Assembly (NCBI GenBank): GCA_900551945.1 | Contig: URYE01000105.1 | Coordinates: 1-6,081, forward strand | DNA from: an uncultured Eubacterium sp. | Lineage (GTDB): Bacteria; Bacillota; Clostridia; Lachnospirales; Lachnospiraceae | Length of the DNA: 6,081 nt | Direction of reading: 5' to 3' | In this document: piece after piece, positions 1 to 5,504 of the stretch | How positions within the stretch are numbered: the stretch's first letter is position 1 | How the letters are laid out: each line of letters opens with the position of its first letter | The notes under the pieces: generated by a model | The model's database searches: none | Told to the model about the DNA's origin: nothing | What the model saw: only the letters and a program-made list of their open reading frames with translations | Position numbers and translations under genes: made by a program

Positions 1-21
1 ATTTGTTCTTGGTCGTGCCAT
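1..21 (-). CDS. Start of an unidentified protein, possibly a TetR-type regulator (5' end only)
   Basis: Seven codons are present, reading MARPRTN, and the gene continues beyond the left edge. The start is supported by a strong Shine-Dalgarno sequence (AAGGAGAG, about 5-6 nt upstream of the ATG) and by a good sigma-A-type promoter immediately upstream. A basic MARPRT start is common among TetR-family repressors, and a large palindrome overlaps the promoter as expected for an autoregulated repressor. Seven residues cannot identify a family, so this is only a suggestion. The gene lies after the argD terminator and has its own promoter, so it is probably not part of the arginine operon. That a gene starts here is fairly sure; its function is unknown. 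Confidence 0.7.
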
Positions 22-41
22 AATACTCTCCTTACAATATT

Positions 42-73
42 TATACATATATTATGCACTTAATATATGTATA
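42..73. promoter_or_regulatory. Perfect 13-bp inverted repeat over a promoter, probable repressor operator
   Basis: The arms TATACATATATTA (42-54) and TAATATATGTATA (61-73) are exact reverse complements separated by TGCACT. The dyad covers the whole -10 element and spacer of the promoter at 51-79, so a bound dimer or tetramer would block RNA polymerase. There is no T-tract and the arms are almost pure A/T, which fits a DNA operator better than an RNA terminator. The binding protein is unknown; the truncated gene itself is the simplest candidate. Confidence 0.5.
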
Positions 74-79
74 TGTTAA
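51..79 (-). promoter_or_regulatory. Promoter of the gene starting at position 21
   Basis: Reading the minus strand, the -35 element TTAACA (79-74) is followed by exactly 17 nt and the -10 element CATAAT (56-51). Each hexamer is one base from the sigma-A consensus. Transcription would begin near 44, giving a leader of about 20 nt that contains the AAGGAGAG ribosome binding site. It sits just after the argD terminator, so the downstream gene appears to be independently transcribed. Confidence 0.65.
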
Positions 80-83
80 GTCG

Positions 84-137
84 AAAAAAGTGGCGAAAAA
101 CCCCACAGCGAGCTATGGGGTTTTTCGCCACTTTTTT
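84..137 (-). terminator. Bidirectional intrinsic terminator after argD
   Basis: A perfect 22-bp stem is formed by 84-105 and 116-137, with a GC-containing core (GTGGCG and CCCCA blocks) and a 10-nt loop (CAGCGAGCTA). The outer six pairs are A:T, so the transcript ends in a run of U in either direction. It begins 22 nt after the argD stop codon and would end the arg transcript. Because the hairpin is symmetrical it would also stop transcription entering argD from the left. Confidence 0.92.
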
Positions 138-159
138 ATGACAAATTTTGCAACCTAAT

Positions 160-1350
160 TTACACTTCATCTAAAGATTTTCTAAGCTTCACTATCATTT
201 CATCTACATCATCTTTAGTAATTACAAGTGGTGGTACAAATCTTATTACATTGCTTCCTGCTGAAAATACAATAAGACCATTTTCAAGGGCGTTATTAAT
301 TACTTTTGCTGGTGCAATACTTAATTCAAGTCCCTGTATAAGTCCCATGCCTCGTCTTTCAACTGCAATATCATAATCTGCTACAATCTTGTCTAACTCT
401 TGTTCAAGATATGCTGATACAGTCTTTACATTTTCAAGTACATTTTGCTTCTTAAATAGCTCAAGCACCTTAACTGCTGCCGCACAAGCTAATGGATTAC
501 CACCATAAGTTGTACCGTGGTCACCCGGAACAAGTGCCTTTGCTACTTCTTCTGTTGCAAGAAAGGCTCCAATTGGCACGCCACATCCAAGAGCCTTAGC
601 TGATGTTGTAATATCAGGTTTAACACCGTACTGCTGATATGCAAACATCGAACCAGTTCTACCCATACCACACTGAATTTCATCGAGAATAAGAAGTATT
701 CCCTTTTCATCGCAAAGCTTTCTTACGCCTTCAATAAATTCCTTCTTTGCTGGATAAATGCCACCTTCGCCTTGAACTGTTTCAAAAATAATTGCACAAG
801 TCTTATCATTTACAAGTGCTTTCACACTGTCAAGGTCATTATAATCTGCGAACTTTATTCCTGCAATCATAGGGCCAAAAGCTTCTTGATAATGCTTGTT
901 TCCTGTTACGGCAAGCGCACCCATACTTCTTCCATGAAAAGAATGTTTCATTGCTATAATCTCATGGTCAGTACTTCCGTCTTTTAAAAATGCGTACTTT
1001 TTCGCAAGCTTAATAGCACCTTCAATAGCTTCTGTACCACTGTTAGTAAAAAATACTCTATCCATACCAGAAGCTTCTGTAATCATCTTACTTGCTATAA
1101 CTGCTGGTTCATTGTAAAAATAATTAGATGTGTGTATAAGCTTGTCTATCTGAGCCTTTAATGCGTCATTATATTCTTTGTTGTTATAACCTAATGCAAA
1201 TACAGCAATACCCGCACCAAAATCAAGATATTCTTTTCCGTCTGTATCATAAAGTCTTGTACCATCACCTTTATCTAATACTATCTGATATCTGTTATAT
1301 GTATGTATAAGGTGTTGTTCTGCTGTATCAATTAACTGTTGTGTATTCAT
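160..1350 (-). CDS. argD: Acetylornithine aminotransferase
   Basis: This cytoplasmic, PLP-dependent class III aminotransferase converts N-acetylglutamate-5-semialdehyde plus glutamate to N2-acetylornithine plus 2-oxoglutarate. The 396 residues match the usual family length of about 390-400. Visible motifs in order are NSGTEA (103-108, PLP phosphate binding), SFHGRSMGAL (137-146), ETVQGEGG (190-197), LDEIQCGMGRTG (222-233, with D223 expected to hold the pyridine nitrogen), the PLP lysine K252 in SAKALG, TYGGNPLA (281-288) and R370 in IRFVPPL. The ATG follows a GGAG ribosome binding site by about 8 nt. It is the last gene of the argCJBD series and is followed by a strong terminator. Enzymes of this family may also accept succinyl-diaminopimelate, so a side role in lysine synthesis is possible, but the operon context makes the arginine role clear. 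Confidence 0.96.
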   Translation of the reverse strand: MNTQQLIDTAEQHLIHTYNRYQIVLDKGDGTRLYDTDGKEYLDFGAGIAVFALGYNNKEYNDALKAQIDKLIHTSNYFYNEPAVIASKMITEASGMDRVFFTNSGTEAIEGAIKLAKKYAFLKDGSTDHEIIAMKHSFHGRSMGALAVTGNKHYQEAFGPMIAGIKFADYNDLDSVKALVNDKTCAIIFETVQGEGGIYPAKKEFIEGVRKLCDEKGILLILDEIQCGMGRTGSMFAYQQYGVKPDITTSAKALGCGVPIGAFLATEEVAKALVPGDHGTTYGGNPLACAAAVKVLELFKKQNVLENVKTVSAYLEQELDKIVADYDIAVERRGMGLIQGLELSIAPAKVINNALENGLIVFSAGSNVIRFVPPLVITKDDVDEMIVKLRKSLDEV

Positions 1351-1421
1351 TTAATTCTCCATTCTATTAAAAATAACTTACTAATTTTCTAATTTATTAT
1401 ATTCTCACTTGTTGTTGGCAA

Positions 1422-1442
1422 TAGAAAAATATCATTTTTCTA
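1422..1442 (-). repeat. A/T-rich hairpin upstream of argD
   Basis: TAGAAAAAT (1422-1430) and ATTTTTCTA (1434-1442) are exact inverted repeats around a 3-nt centre. The 9-bp stem contains only one G:C pair. On the minus strand it is followed by TTGCC and not by a U-run, so it is unlikely to terminate well. It lies in the 211-bp argB-argD gap, where I found no convincing promoter: a TATAAT at about 1397-1402 has only a poorly spaced TTGCCA 14 nt upstream. Confidence 0.4.
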
Positions 1443-1474
1443 AATAGTATTAACTACCAAACTAAATTCAATAA

Positions 1475-1509
1475 AGTTACTGTTTACAAGATATATGCAA
1501 ACAGTAACT
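1475..1509 (-). repeat. Perfect 11-bp hairpin between argB and argD
   Basis: AGTTACTGTTT (1475-1485) and AAACAGTAACT (1499-1509) are exact reverse complements with a 13-nt loop. In the minus-strand transcript the stem is followed by UUUAUUGAAUUU, a broken U-run, so at best it is a weak or partial terminator. It may instead be a processing site or a 3'-end stabiliser for the upstream arg mRNA. The structure is plainly there; its role is inference. Confidence 0.55.
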
Positions 1510-1561
1510 AATAATTTTATTATGTATTTACCTTTAAATCGCTTATTAATTTTTATGTATA

Positions 1562-2458
1562 TTATTCTTGAAAAAATCTCTCTGCTTCTTTGTTGATAAT
1601 AGCTGTACCAATACCCTTATTAGTAAAGATTTCAAGTAATAAGCAATGTGCAATTCTACCATCAAGAATATGCACTCTTGATACGCCATGTTCAATTGCG
1701 TCTATACAATTGTTAAGCTTTGGCAACATTCCACCGCCTATTGTACCGCCTTCAAGAAGTTCTCTTGCTTCATCTGTTGTAAGTTCTGAAATTAATGAGT
1801 CCTTGTCTTCATAATCTCTATATACGCCTTCAATATCTGTAAGGAACGCAAGCTTTTCAGCCTTTACAGCTCTTGCAATTGCACAAGCTGCGTCATCAGC
1901 ATTGATATTATAAGCATGATAGCTGTCATCATATCCTATAGGACATATTACTGGAAGAAAATCATCTTTTAAAAGAGAGTTAATCAAAGTTGTATCAACT
2001 TCTGTAACTTCTCCTACATAACCAATATCTTCACCTTTTGACAACTTCTTTTCAACCTTTAACATTCCACCATCTTTACCGCTTATACCACAAGCCTTAA
2101 CGCCTAATTCTTCTATTAAAGATACAAGACTTTTATTAACCTTGTTAAGGACCATTTCAGCGATTTCCATTGTAGGTTCATCTGTTACACGAAGACCATT
2201 TAAAAATTTAGGCTCCATACCTGACTTTTGAACCCATTTACTGATTTCCTTACCACCACCATGTACAATAATAGGCTTGAAACCAACTAATTTAAGAAGA
2301 ACTACATCCTGAATTACCTTTCTTTTAAGTTCTTCATCAACCATTGCGCTTCCGCCGTATTTTACAACGATAATTTTTCTATTAAATTTTTGAATATAAG
2401 GAAGTGCTTCTACTAAGACTTGAGCCTTTTTTAATTCTTCGTTCATATCTGCTGCCAT
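1562..2458 (-). CDS. argB: Acetylglutamate kinase, probably arginine-inhibited type
   Basis: This amino-acid-kinase-fold enzyme phosphorylates N-acetylglutamate with ATP, the committed and usually feedback-controlled step of the cyclic arginine pathway. Of 298 residues, visible motifs are KYGGSAM (33-39, K33 catalytic), HGGGKEI (66-72), GLRVTDE (88-94, R90 substrate contact), NINADDAA (184-191, with N184 and D188), [10 protein letters not shown] (206-215) and GGGMLPK (241-247, K247). About 30 residues precede the KYGG lysine, including [12 protein letters not shown], which matches the mobile N-helix of hexameric arginine-sensitive kinases such as that of Thermotoga maritima. The short E. coli type lacks this helix. 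The start follows a GGAG site by 8 nt; M5 is a possible alternative start. At 103-107 the text VLNKVNK is one residue shorter than the usual VLVGKVNK. It lies 160 bp after argJ. Confidence 0.95.
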   Translation of the reverse strand: MAADMNEELKKAQVLVEALPYIQKFNRKIIVVKYGGSAMVDEELKRKVIQDVVLLKLVGFKPIIVHGGGKEISKWVQKSGMEPKFLNGLRVTDEPTMEIAEMVLNKVNKSLVSLIEELGVKACGISGKDGGMLKVEKKLSKGEDIGYVGEVTEVDTTLINSLLKDDFLPVICPIGYDDSYHAYNINADDAACAIARAVKAEKLAFLTDIEGVYRDYEDKDSLISELTTDEARELLEGGTIGGGMLPKLNNCIDAIEHGVSRVHILDGRIAHCLLLEIFTNKGIGTAIINKEAERFFQE

Positions 2459-2565
2459 TGTATTTTCTCCATTCTCTTTTCTAATTCTTATATAAGCACA
2501 GAATTTGACTCTTATTTACACAAATACCAAGCCAAAGTCCCTACTTACATTTCGCATTACATAGG

Positions 2566-2603
2566 AGTTGTGGCATTAACAAAATTCTCTTATTGCGACA
2601 ACT
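2566..2603 (-). repeat. Imperfect hairpin just after argJ
   Basis: AGTTGT (2566-2571) pairs with ACAACT (2598-2603). After one mismatch, GCA (2573-2575) pairs with TGC (2594-2596), and after another mismatch TAA (2577-2579) pairs with TTA (2590-2592). In the transcript it begins about 16 nt after the argJ stop codon and has no U-run after it. It looks more like an RNA stabilising or processing structure than a terminator. The remainder of the 160-bp argJ-argB gap shows only the argB ribosome binding site. Confidence 0.35.
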
Positions 2604-2618
2604 TCATAGTTTTTAATA

Positions 2619-3845
2619 TTAAGACCTGTAATCTGCATTAATTTTTACATAGTCAAATGTAAGGTCACAACCCCAAGCTGTTGCGCTTTCACTACCTTCT
2701 TTTATATCAGCTATAGCTTTGACTGGGTTCTTTGAAAGTATTTGTGTTGCTACTTCTTCACTGTAATCTGTAGCATTACCATTTTCTACAATCTTTAACT
2801 TCCCTGCTTCGCTTTCAAAGTAAATATCAACATTTTCTGGCTCAAATTCTGCACCAGAATACCCCATTGCACAAAGTATTCTACCCCAGTTAGCATCATG
2901 TCCAAATATAGCTGCTTTAGTAAGATTAGATGTAATTATTGACTTTGCAAGTACCTTTGCTTGTGCCTTAGTTTTTGCATTGATAACTTGTGCTTCAAAA
3001 AGACAAGTACAACCTTCACCATCTCCTGCGATTTTTTTAGAAAGCTCTGTGAAAATGTATTTTAAAGCCTCATAGAATTTATCATAATCTGCACTTTGTT
3101 CAGTGATAATTTCATTTTCTGCCATACCATTTGCCATAACAAGTGCTGTGTCATTAGTTGATGTATCTCCGTCTACAGATATCATATTAAATGAATCATC
3201 AACTATTTCACTTGTCATCTTTTGAAGTGTTTGCTTTTCAATATTAGCATCAGTTGTAATAAAGCAAAGCATTGTTGCCATGTTAGGGTGTATCATTCCC
3301 GCTCCCTTACACATTCCACCAACTGTTACTTCTTTGCCAGCTATGTCAACTGTAACTGCTACTTGCTTAGATACTGTATCAGTTGTCATAATTGCTTCTG
3401 CTGCACTTGTTCCTGCTTCAAGTGTTCCATCAAGAAGTGCAGGAAGTTTGTCAATTCCTTCACAAATCTTATCCATTGGCAACTGCATACCAATTACACC
3501 TGTTGAAGCTACAAGTACTGAATTAGCAGGAACTCCTAACTTTGCTGATACCGCTTCAGCTTCTTTTTTACAAGCATCAAGTCCTTCTTGTCCTGTACAA
3601 GCATTAGCAACACCACTATTTACTACTACTGCCTGTGAAAATGGTGAATTATACACAACATCTTTATCCCACTTTACGGGAGCTGCTGACACTCTATTAG
3701 TTGTAAATGTTCCTGCTGTTGTACATGGCTTTTCACTATATACCATTGCCATATCTTTTTTATCTGTCTTATTCTTAATTCCTATGCTAAGTCCAGCTGC
3801 CTTAAAACCTTTTGCTGATGTTACGCCACCTGTAATTATATTCAT
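2619..3845 (-). CDS. argJ: Ornithine acetyltransferase (glutamate N-acetyltransferase), self-cleaving
   Basis: ArgJ moves the acetyl group from N-acetylornithine to glutamate, releasing ornithine and regenerating N-acetylglutamate, which makes the pathway cyclic. In some organisms it also acetylates glutamate with acetyl-CoA; sequence alone does not settle whether this one does, and no argA is in the window. With the start at 3845 the protein has 408 residues, normal for the family. The oxyanion-hole motif STGVIG is at 114-119 and KGAGMI at 180-185. The autoproteolysis site is between A190 and T191 in NMATML, leaving T191 as the nucleophile at the head of the beta chain. Also present are GEGCT (276-280) and the conserved C-terminal tail INADYRS. 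The reading frame stays open for 12 more codons upstream to an ATG at 3881, but those lie in hairpin sequence and lack a ribosome binding site, so the 3845 start is preferred. Confidence 0.96.
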   Translation of the reverse strand: MNIITGGVTSAKGFKAAGLSIGIKNKTDKKDMAMVYSEKPCTTAGTFTTNRVSAAPVKWDKDVVYNSPFSQAVVVNSGVANACTGQEGLDACKKEAEAVSAKLGVPANSVLVASTGVIGMQLPMDKICEGIDKLPALLDGTLEAGTSAAEAIMTTDTVSKQVAVTVDIAGKEVTVGGMCKGAGMIHPNMATMLCFITTDANIEKQTLQKMTSEIVDDSFNMISVDGDTSTNDTALVMANGMAENEIITEQSADYDKFYEALKYIFTELSKKIAGDGEGCTCLFEAQVINAKTKAQAKVLAKSIITSNLTKAAIFGHDANWGRILCAMGYSGAEFEPENVDIYFESEAGKLKIVENGNATDYSEEVATQILSKNPVKAIADIKEGSESATAWGCDLTFDYVKINADYRS

Positions 3846-3850
3846 AAGTT

Positions 3851-3857
3851 CTCCTTT
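3851..3857 (-). promoter_or_regulatory. Ribosome binding site fixing the argJ start
   Basis: The minus strand reads AAAGGAG followed by 5 nt and the ATG at 3845. The alternative ATG at 3881 has no purine-rich site before it, and the conserved family N-terminus (MNIITGGVT) begins at 3845. This places the true start 12 codons inside the longest open frame. Confidence 0.85.
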
Positions 3858-3859
3858 CG

Positions 3860-3874
3860 TTTGCCATAGGCAAA
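3860..3874 (-). repeat. Small hairpin directly before the argJ ribosome binding site
   Basis: TTTGCC (3860-3865) and GGCAAA (3869-3874) are exact inverted repeats around a 3-nt centre. In the transcript the hairpin uses most of the U-run of the terminator-like hairpin at 3872-3898 and ends two nt before the AAAGGAG site. It could therefore influence both termination and argJ translation. Its GGCAA arm could also pair with UUGCC of the upstream hairpin (5 bp). Confidence 0.45.
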
Positions 3875-3898
3875 AACACATCGCCTTTAGGCAATGTG
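3872..3898 (-). terminator. Terminator-like hairpin in the argC-argJ gap
   Basis: The minus-strand RNA forms a 9-bp stem, CACAUUGCC with GGCGAUGUG (one U-G wobble), closed by a UAAA tetraloop and followed at once by UUUUU (3876-3872). The same DNA read on the plus strand has a C-A mismatch, so the structure is better in the direction of arg transcription. It sits 27 nt upstream of argJ, where full termination would cut argJBD off from argC. It is more likely a partial or regulated terminator. Confidence 0.5.
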
Positions 3899-3957
3899 AG
3901 ATAGCCCTTTAAATTTTAAAAAATATATATTCTACTCTGTTATAATATTGACATAGC

Positions 3958-3986
3958 AAAAACCATTGTGAGCATAGCTCTCAAGG
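3958..3986 (-). terminator. Possible partial terminator after argC
   Basis: Starting 24 nt after the argC stop codon, the RNA can form CC-UUG-A-GAGC, loop UAU, GCUC-A-CAA-U-GG, with one A-A mismatch and one bulged U. It is followed directly by UUUUU (3962-3958). The stem is imperfect, so termination would be incomplete. Between it and the next hairpin lies an A/T-rich stretch with TATTATAAC on the minus strand (about 3948-3940), but I see no matching -35 box. Confidence 0.4.
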
Positions 3987-4010
3987 CTCTCTTATGTACA
4001 TTTTTTACTC

Positions 4011-5057
4011 TTATGGGAACATTGGTGCTAATTCAAGTCCTTCTGACTCTGGTAAACCAAATAATAAGTTCATATTTTGAATAGCCTGACCTGCTGCACC
4101 TTTAACAAGATTATCAAGTGCTCCCATCATTATAAGTCTATTTGTTCTAGGCTCAATCTTAAAGCCGATATCTACAAAGTTACTTCCTTCAACCCATCTT
4201 GTCTCTGGGCATACATCTTTGTCAAGAACTCTTACAAACTTTTCGTTTGCATAATATTTATCATAAACGGCTTTAACTTCTTCATAAGTTACTTCTTTGT
4301 TAAGATTAGCATAAGCAGTTACAAGAATACCTCTATTCATTGGTACAAGGTGTGGAGTAAATATAAGCTTTAAATCATCTCTACCACAAGCATATCCTAA
4401 TTGTTCTTCTATTTCTGGAGTATGTCTGTGTGTTCCAACTCCATAGGCTTTCATACTTTCATTAACTTCACAGAAAAGGTTATTGACCTTAGCTCCTCTG
4501 CCCGCACCAGATGTACCACTCTTAGCATCTATAATAATTGTATCTGGATTAATAAGTCCTTCTTTAACCATTGGATATAATGTAAGGATTGATGTTGTTG
4601 TATAACAACCCGGATTAGCTATAATTCTTGTATCCTTAGTCACCTTATCTCTGTTAATTTCACACAGTCCATATACTGCTTCGTCTATGTACTGTGGTGC
4701 TTTGTGGTCAATCTTGTACCACTGTTCATATATATTTACATCTTTTAATCTAAAGTCAGCACTTAAATCAACAATCTTTACCTTTGATAATATTTCTTCA
4801 TTTACAAGTGAAGCACAAAGTCCTTGTGGTGTTGCTGTAAATATAACATCAACTTGATTAGCAAGTTCTTCCATATTATCATCCATACACACATCATCTA
4901 CAAGCTGGAACATATTTCTATAAACATCTGCATATTTTTGGTCTATATAACTTCTTGAGCCATACCATACAATCTGTGCGTCTTTGTGTCCTAATAACAA
5001 TCTTACTAATTCATTTCCAGCATAACCTGTAGCTCCAATAATTCCAACTTTTACCAT
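4011..5057 (-). CDS. argC: N-acetyl-gamma-glutamyl-phosphate reductase
   Basis: ArgC uses NADPH to reduce N-acetylglutamyl-5-phosphate to N-acetylglutamate-5-semialdehyde. The 348 residues agree with the common (type 1) family length. The Rossmann nucleotide-binding motif GATGYAG is at 8-14, the TATPQG segment at 74-79, VDLSADFRL at 96-104, the catalytic cysteine C151 in ANPGCYTT, SGTSGAGRGA at 180-189, the conserved HRHTPEIEEQ block with H210 and H212, and LDNLVKGAAGQA at 314-325. The ATG follows a strong GGAGG site by 6 nt. It is the first gene of the leftward arg series and follows a long leader from a strong promoter. Identity is secure. Confidence 0.97.
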   Translation of the reverse strand: MVKVGIIGATGYAGNELVRLLLGHKDAQIVWYGSRSYIDQKYADVYRNMFQLVDDVCMDDNMEELANQVDVIFTATPQGLCASLVNEEILSKVKIVDLSADFRLKDVNIYEQWYKIDHKAPQYIDEAVYGLCEINRDKVTKDTRIIANPGCYTTTSILTLYPMVKEGLINPDTIIIDAKSGTSGAGRGAKVNNLFCEVNESMKAYGVGTHRHTPEIEEQLGYACGRDDLKLIFTPHLVPMNRGILVTAYANLNKEVTYEEVKAVYDKYYANEKFVRVLDKDVCPETRWVEGSNFVDIGFKIEPRTNRLIMMGALDNLVKGAAGQAIQNMNLLFGLPESEGLELAPMFP

Positions 5058-5278
5058 GTTAATCCTCCATACTTTAAGTATTTTAAATGTGTTCTTTCAT
5101 TATGATACTCGCTCAAAAATCCAAAAAGTTAGTCTGCAAAATATATATTTAAAAATCACCAAGCTTTTGAACTTTTGACCACAACATCATAATATTTATA
5201 TAATTTAACAATATTAAGCAAGCCCTTACTTGTATTGCGAAAAGCAACAACTCTTGATTGAACTTGTGATGTATTGCA
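5058..5278 (-). promoter_or_regulatory. Long argC 5' leader of unknown function
   Basis: If transcription starts about 7 nt after the -10 box at 5290-5285, the argC mRNA has a leader of about 220 nt. Structures visible in the RNA include CAAUA-CAAG, loop, CUUG-UAUUG (5237-5209, with a 5-nt bulge) and a competing UGUUGC-UUUUC-GCAAUA hairpin (5249-5233), which share bases. A long-range AUCACAA with UUGUGGU pairing (about 5269-5263 with 5187-5181) is also possible, as is AAAAGUU with AACUUUU (around 5178 and 5125) followed by a U-rich run. I see no T-box sequence (GGUGG...GCG type) and no riboswitch core that I recognise. Short open frames in it (MMLWSKVQKLGDF, MKEHI) have no arginine codons and no clear ribosome binding site. 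Confidence 0.45.
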
Positions 5279-5284
5279 AATTTT

Positions 5285-5312
5285 ATTATAGCAACTTTTT
5301 TTTCTATGTAAA
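5285..5312 (-). promoter_or_regulatory. Strong promoter of the argCJBD series
   Basis: The minus strand has TTTACA (5312-5307, one base from the -35 consensus), a 16-nt spacer containing eight A in a row, and a perfect TATAAT (5290-5285) preceded by TGC, which makes an extended -10 element. It is the best promoter in the window and is directed at argC. A weaker TATCATAAT around 5108-5100 closer to argC lacks a -35 box. Confidence 0.75.
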
Positions 5313-5329
5313 GAGTTATTTTGCATTTT

Positions 5330-5373
5330 TTTATAAATATTCATAAATAATGTATATTTTTACATTTTATTCA
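5330..5373. promoter_or_regulatory. Cluster of ARG-box-like dyads between argC and argG
   Basis: ArgR operators are A/T-rich 18-bp dyads built on TGAAT and ATTCA half-sites. An 18-bp dyad AATGTA-TATTTT-TACATT lies at 5349-5366, matching 7 of the 10 half-site positions. Two perfect ATTCA half-sites flank it at 5339-5343 and 5369-5373, exactly 30 bp apart, close to three helical turns; their partner halves are degenerate. The position between divergent arg promoters suits ArgR control. In an A/T-rich region such matches arise easily, so this is tentative. Confidence 0.35.
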
Positions 5374-5383
5374 TTTTTGGCTA

Positions 5384-5412
5384 TTGCATTTTTATTGAAA
5401 TTGGATTATTAT
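5384..5412 (+). promoter_or_regulatory. Candidate distal argG promoter
   Basis: TTGCAT (5384-5389), 17 nt, and TATTAT (5407-5412) form a promoter with a weak -35 and a good -10. It would start near 5419 and give an approximately 86-nt leader containing the two alternative hairpins at 5428-5454. It lies just downstream of the ARG-box-like cluster. Confidence 0.3.
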
Positions 5413-5427
5413 TATTTGCAGTTGGTT

Positions 5428-5454
5428 ATGGATTGATTATCCATTTTTTCAATC
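5428..5454 (+). repeat. Two overlapping, mutually exclusive hairpins before argG
   Basis: ATGGAT (5428-5433) pairs with ATCCAT (5439-5444) and is followed by a U-run reaching 5449, which resembles a weak terminator. GATTGA (5431-5436) pairs with TCAATC (5449-5454), using part of the first hairpin's left arm and the end of the U-run, so the two cannot form together. Both stems are only 6 bp and would matter only if transcription starts at the distal promoter. Confidence 0.35.
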
Positions 5455-5462
5455 ATTAAAAT
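5433..5462 (+). promoter_or_regulatory. Candidate proximal argG promoter
   Basis: TTGATT (5433-5438), an 18-nt spacer and TAAAAT (5457-5462) would start transcription near 5469, about 35 nt before the argG ATG. The -10 has one mismatch and the -35 two. It overlaps the hairpin repeats at 5428-5454, which could then be DNA-level elements and not RNA structure. I cannot decide between this and the distal candidate. Confidence 0.35.
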
Positions 5463-5504
5463 ATCAATATACATTTGATAAATTATTTCAGGAGGACTAT
5501 TAAT

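Noticed and set aside
3846..3881. Upstream ATG that would add 12 residues to ArgJ
   Set aside because: It has no Shine-Dalgarno sequence, the added residues MCFCLWQTKGEL do not fit the family N-terminus, and the DNA is explained by hairpins. The ATG at 3845 has AAAGGAG at ideal spacing.
3280..3912. A 210-codon open frame on the plus strand opposite argJ
   Set aside because: It is the antisense shadow of argJ, which has complete family motifs. The translated frame is low-complexity in A, S, P, T and V and resembles no domain I know.
3949..3978. Perfect TTGACA on the plus strand in the argJ-argC gap, suggesting an antisense promoter into argC
   Set aside because: No acceptable -10 lies at 16-19 nt (AGCATA and CATAGC are poor), and isolated hexamers are expected by chance.
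5058..5278. T-box or arginine leader-peptide attenuator in the argC leader
   Set aside because: No conserved T-box sequence is present, and the short frames there lack arginine codon runs and ribosome binding sites. The leader is reported as unassigned.
5156..5344. A 62-codon minus-strand frame in the argC upstream region
   Set aside because: It has no ribosome binding site and its first part spans the argC promoter itself, so its start would lie upstream of the transcript. The composition looks like translated A/T-rich intergenic DNA.
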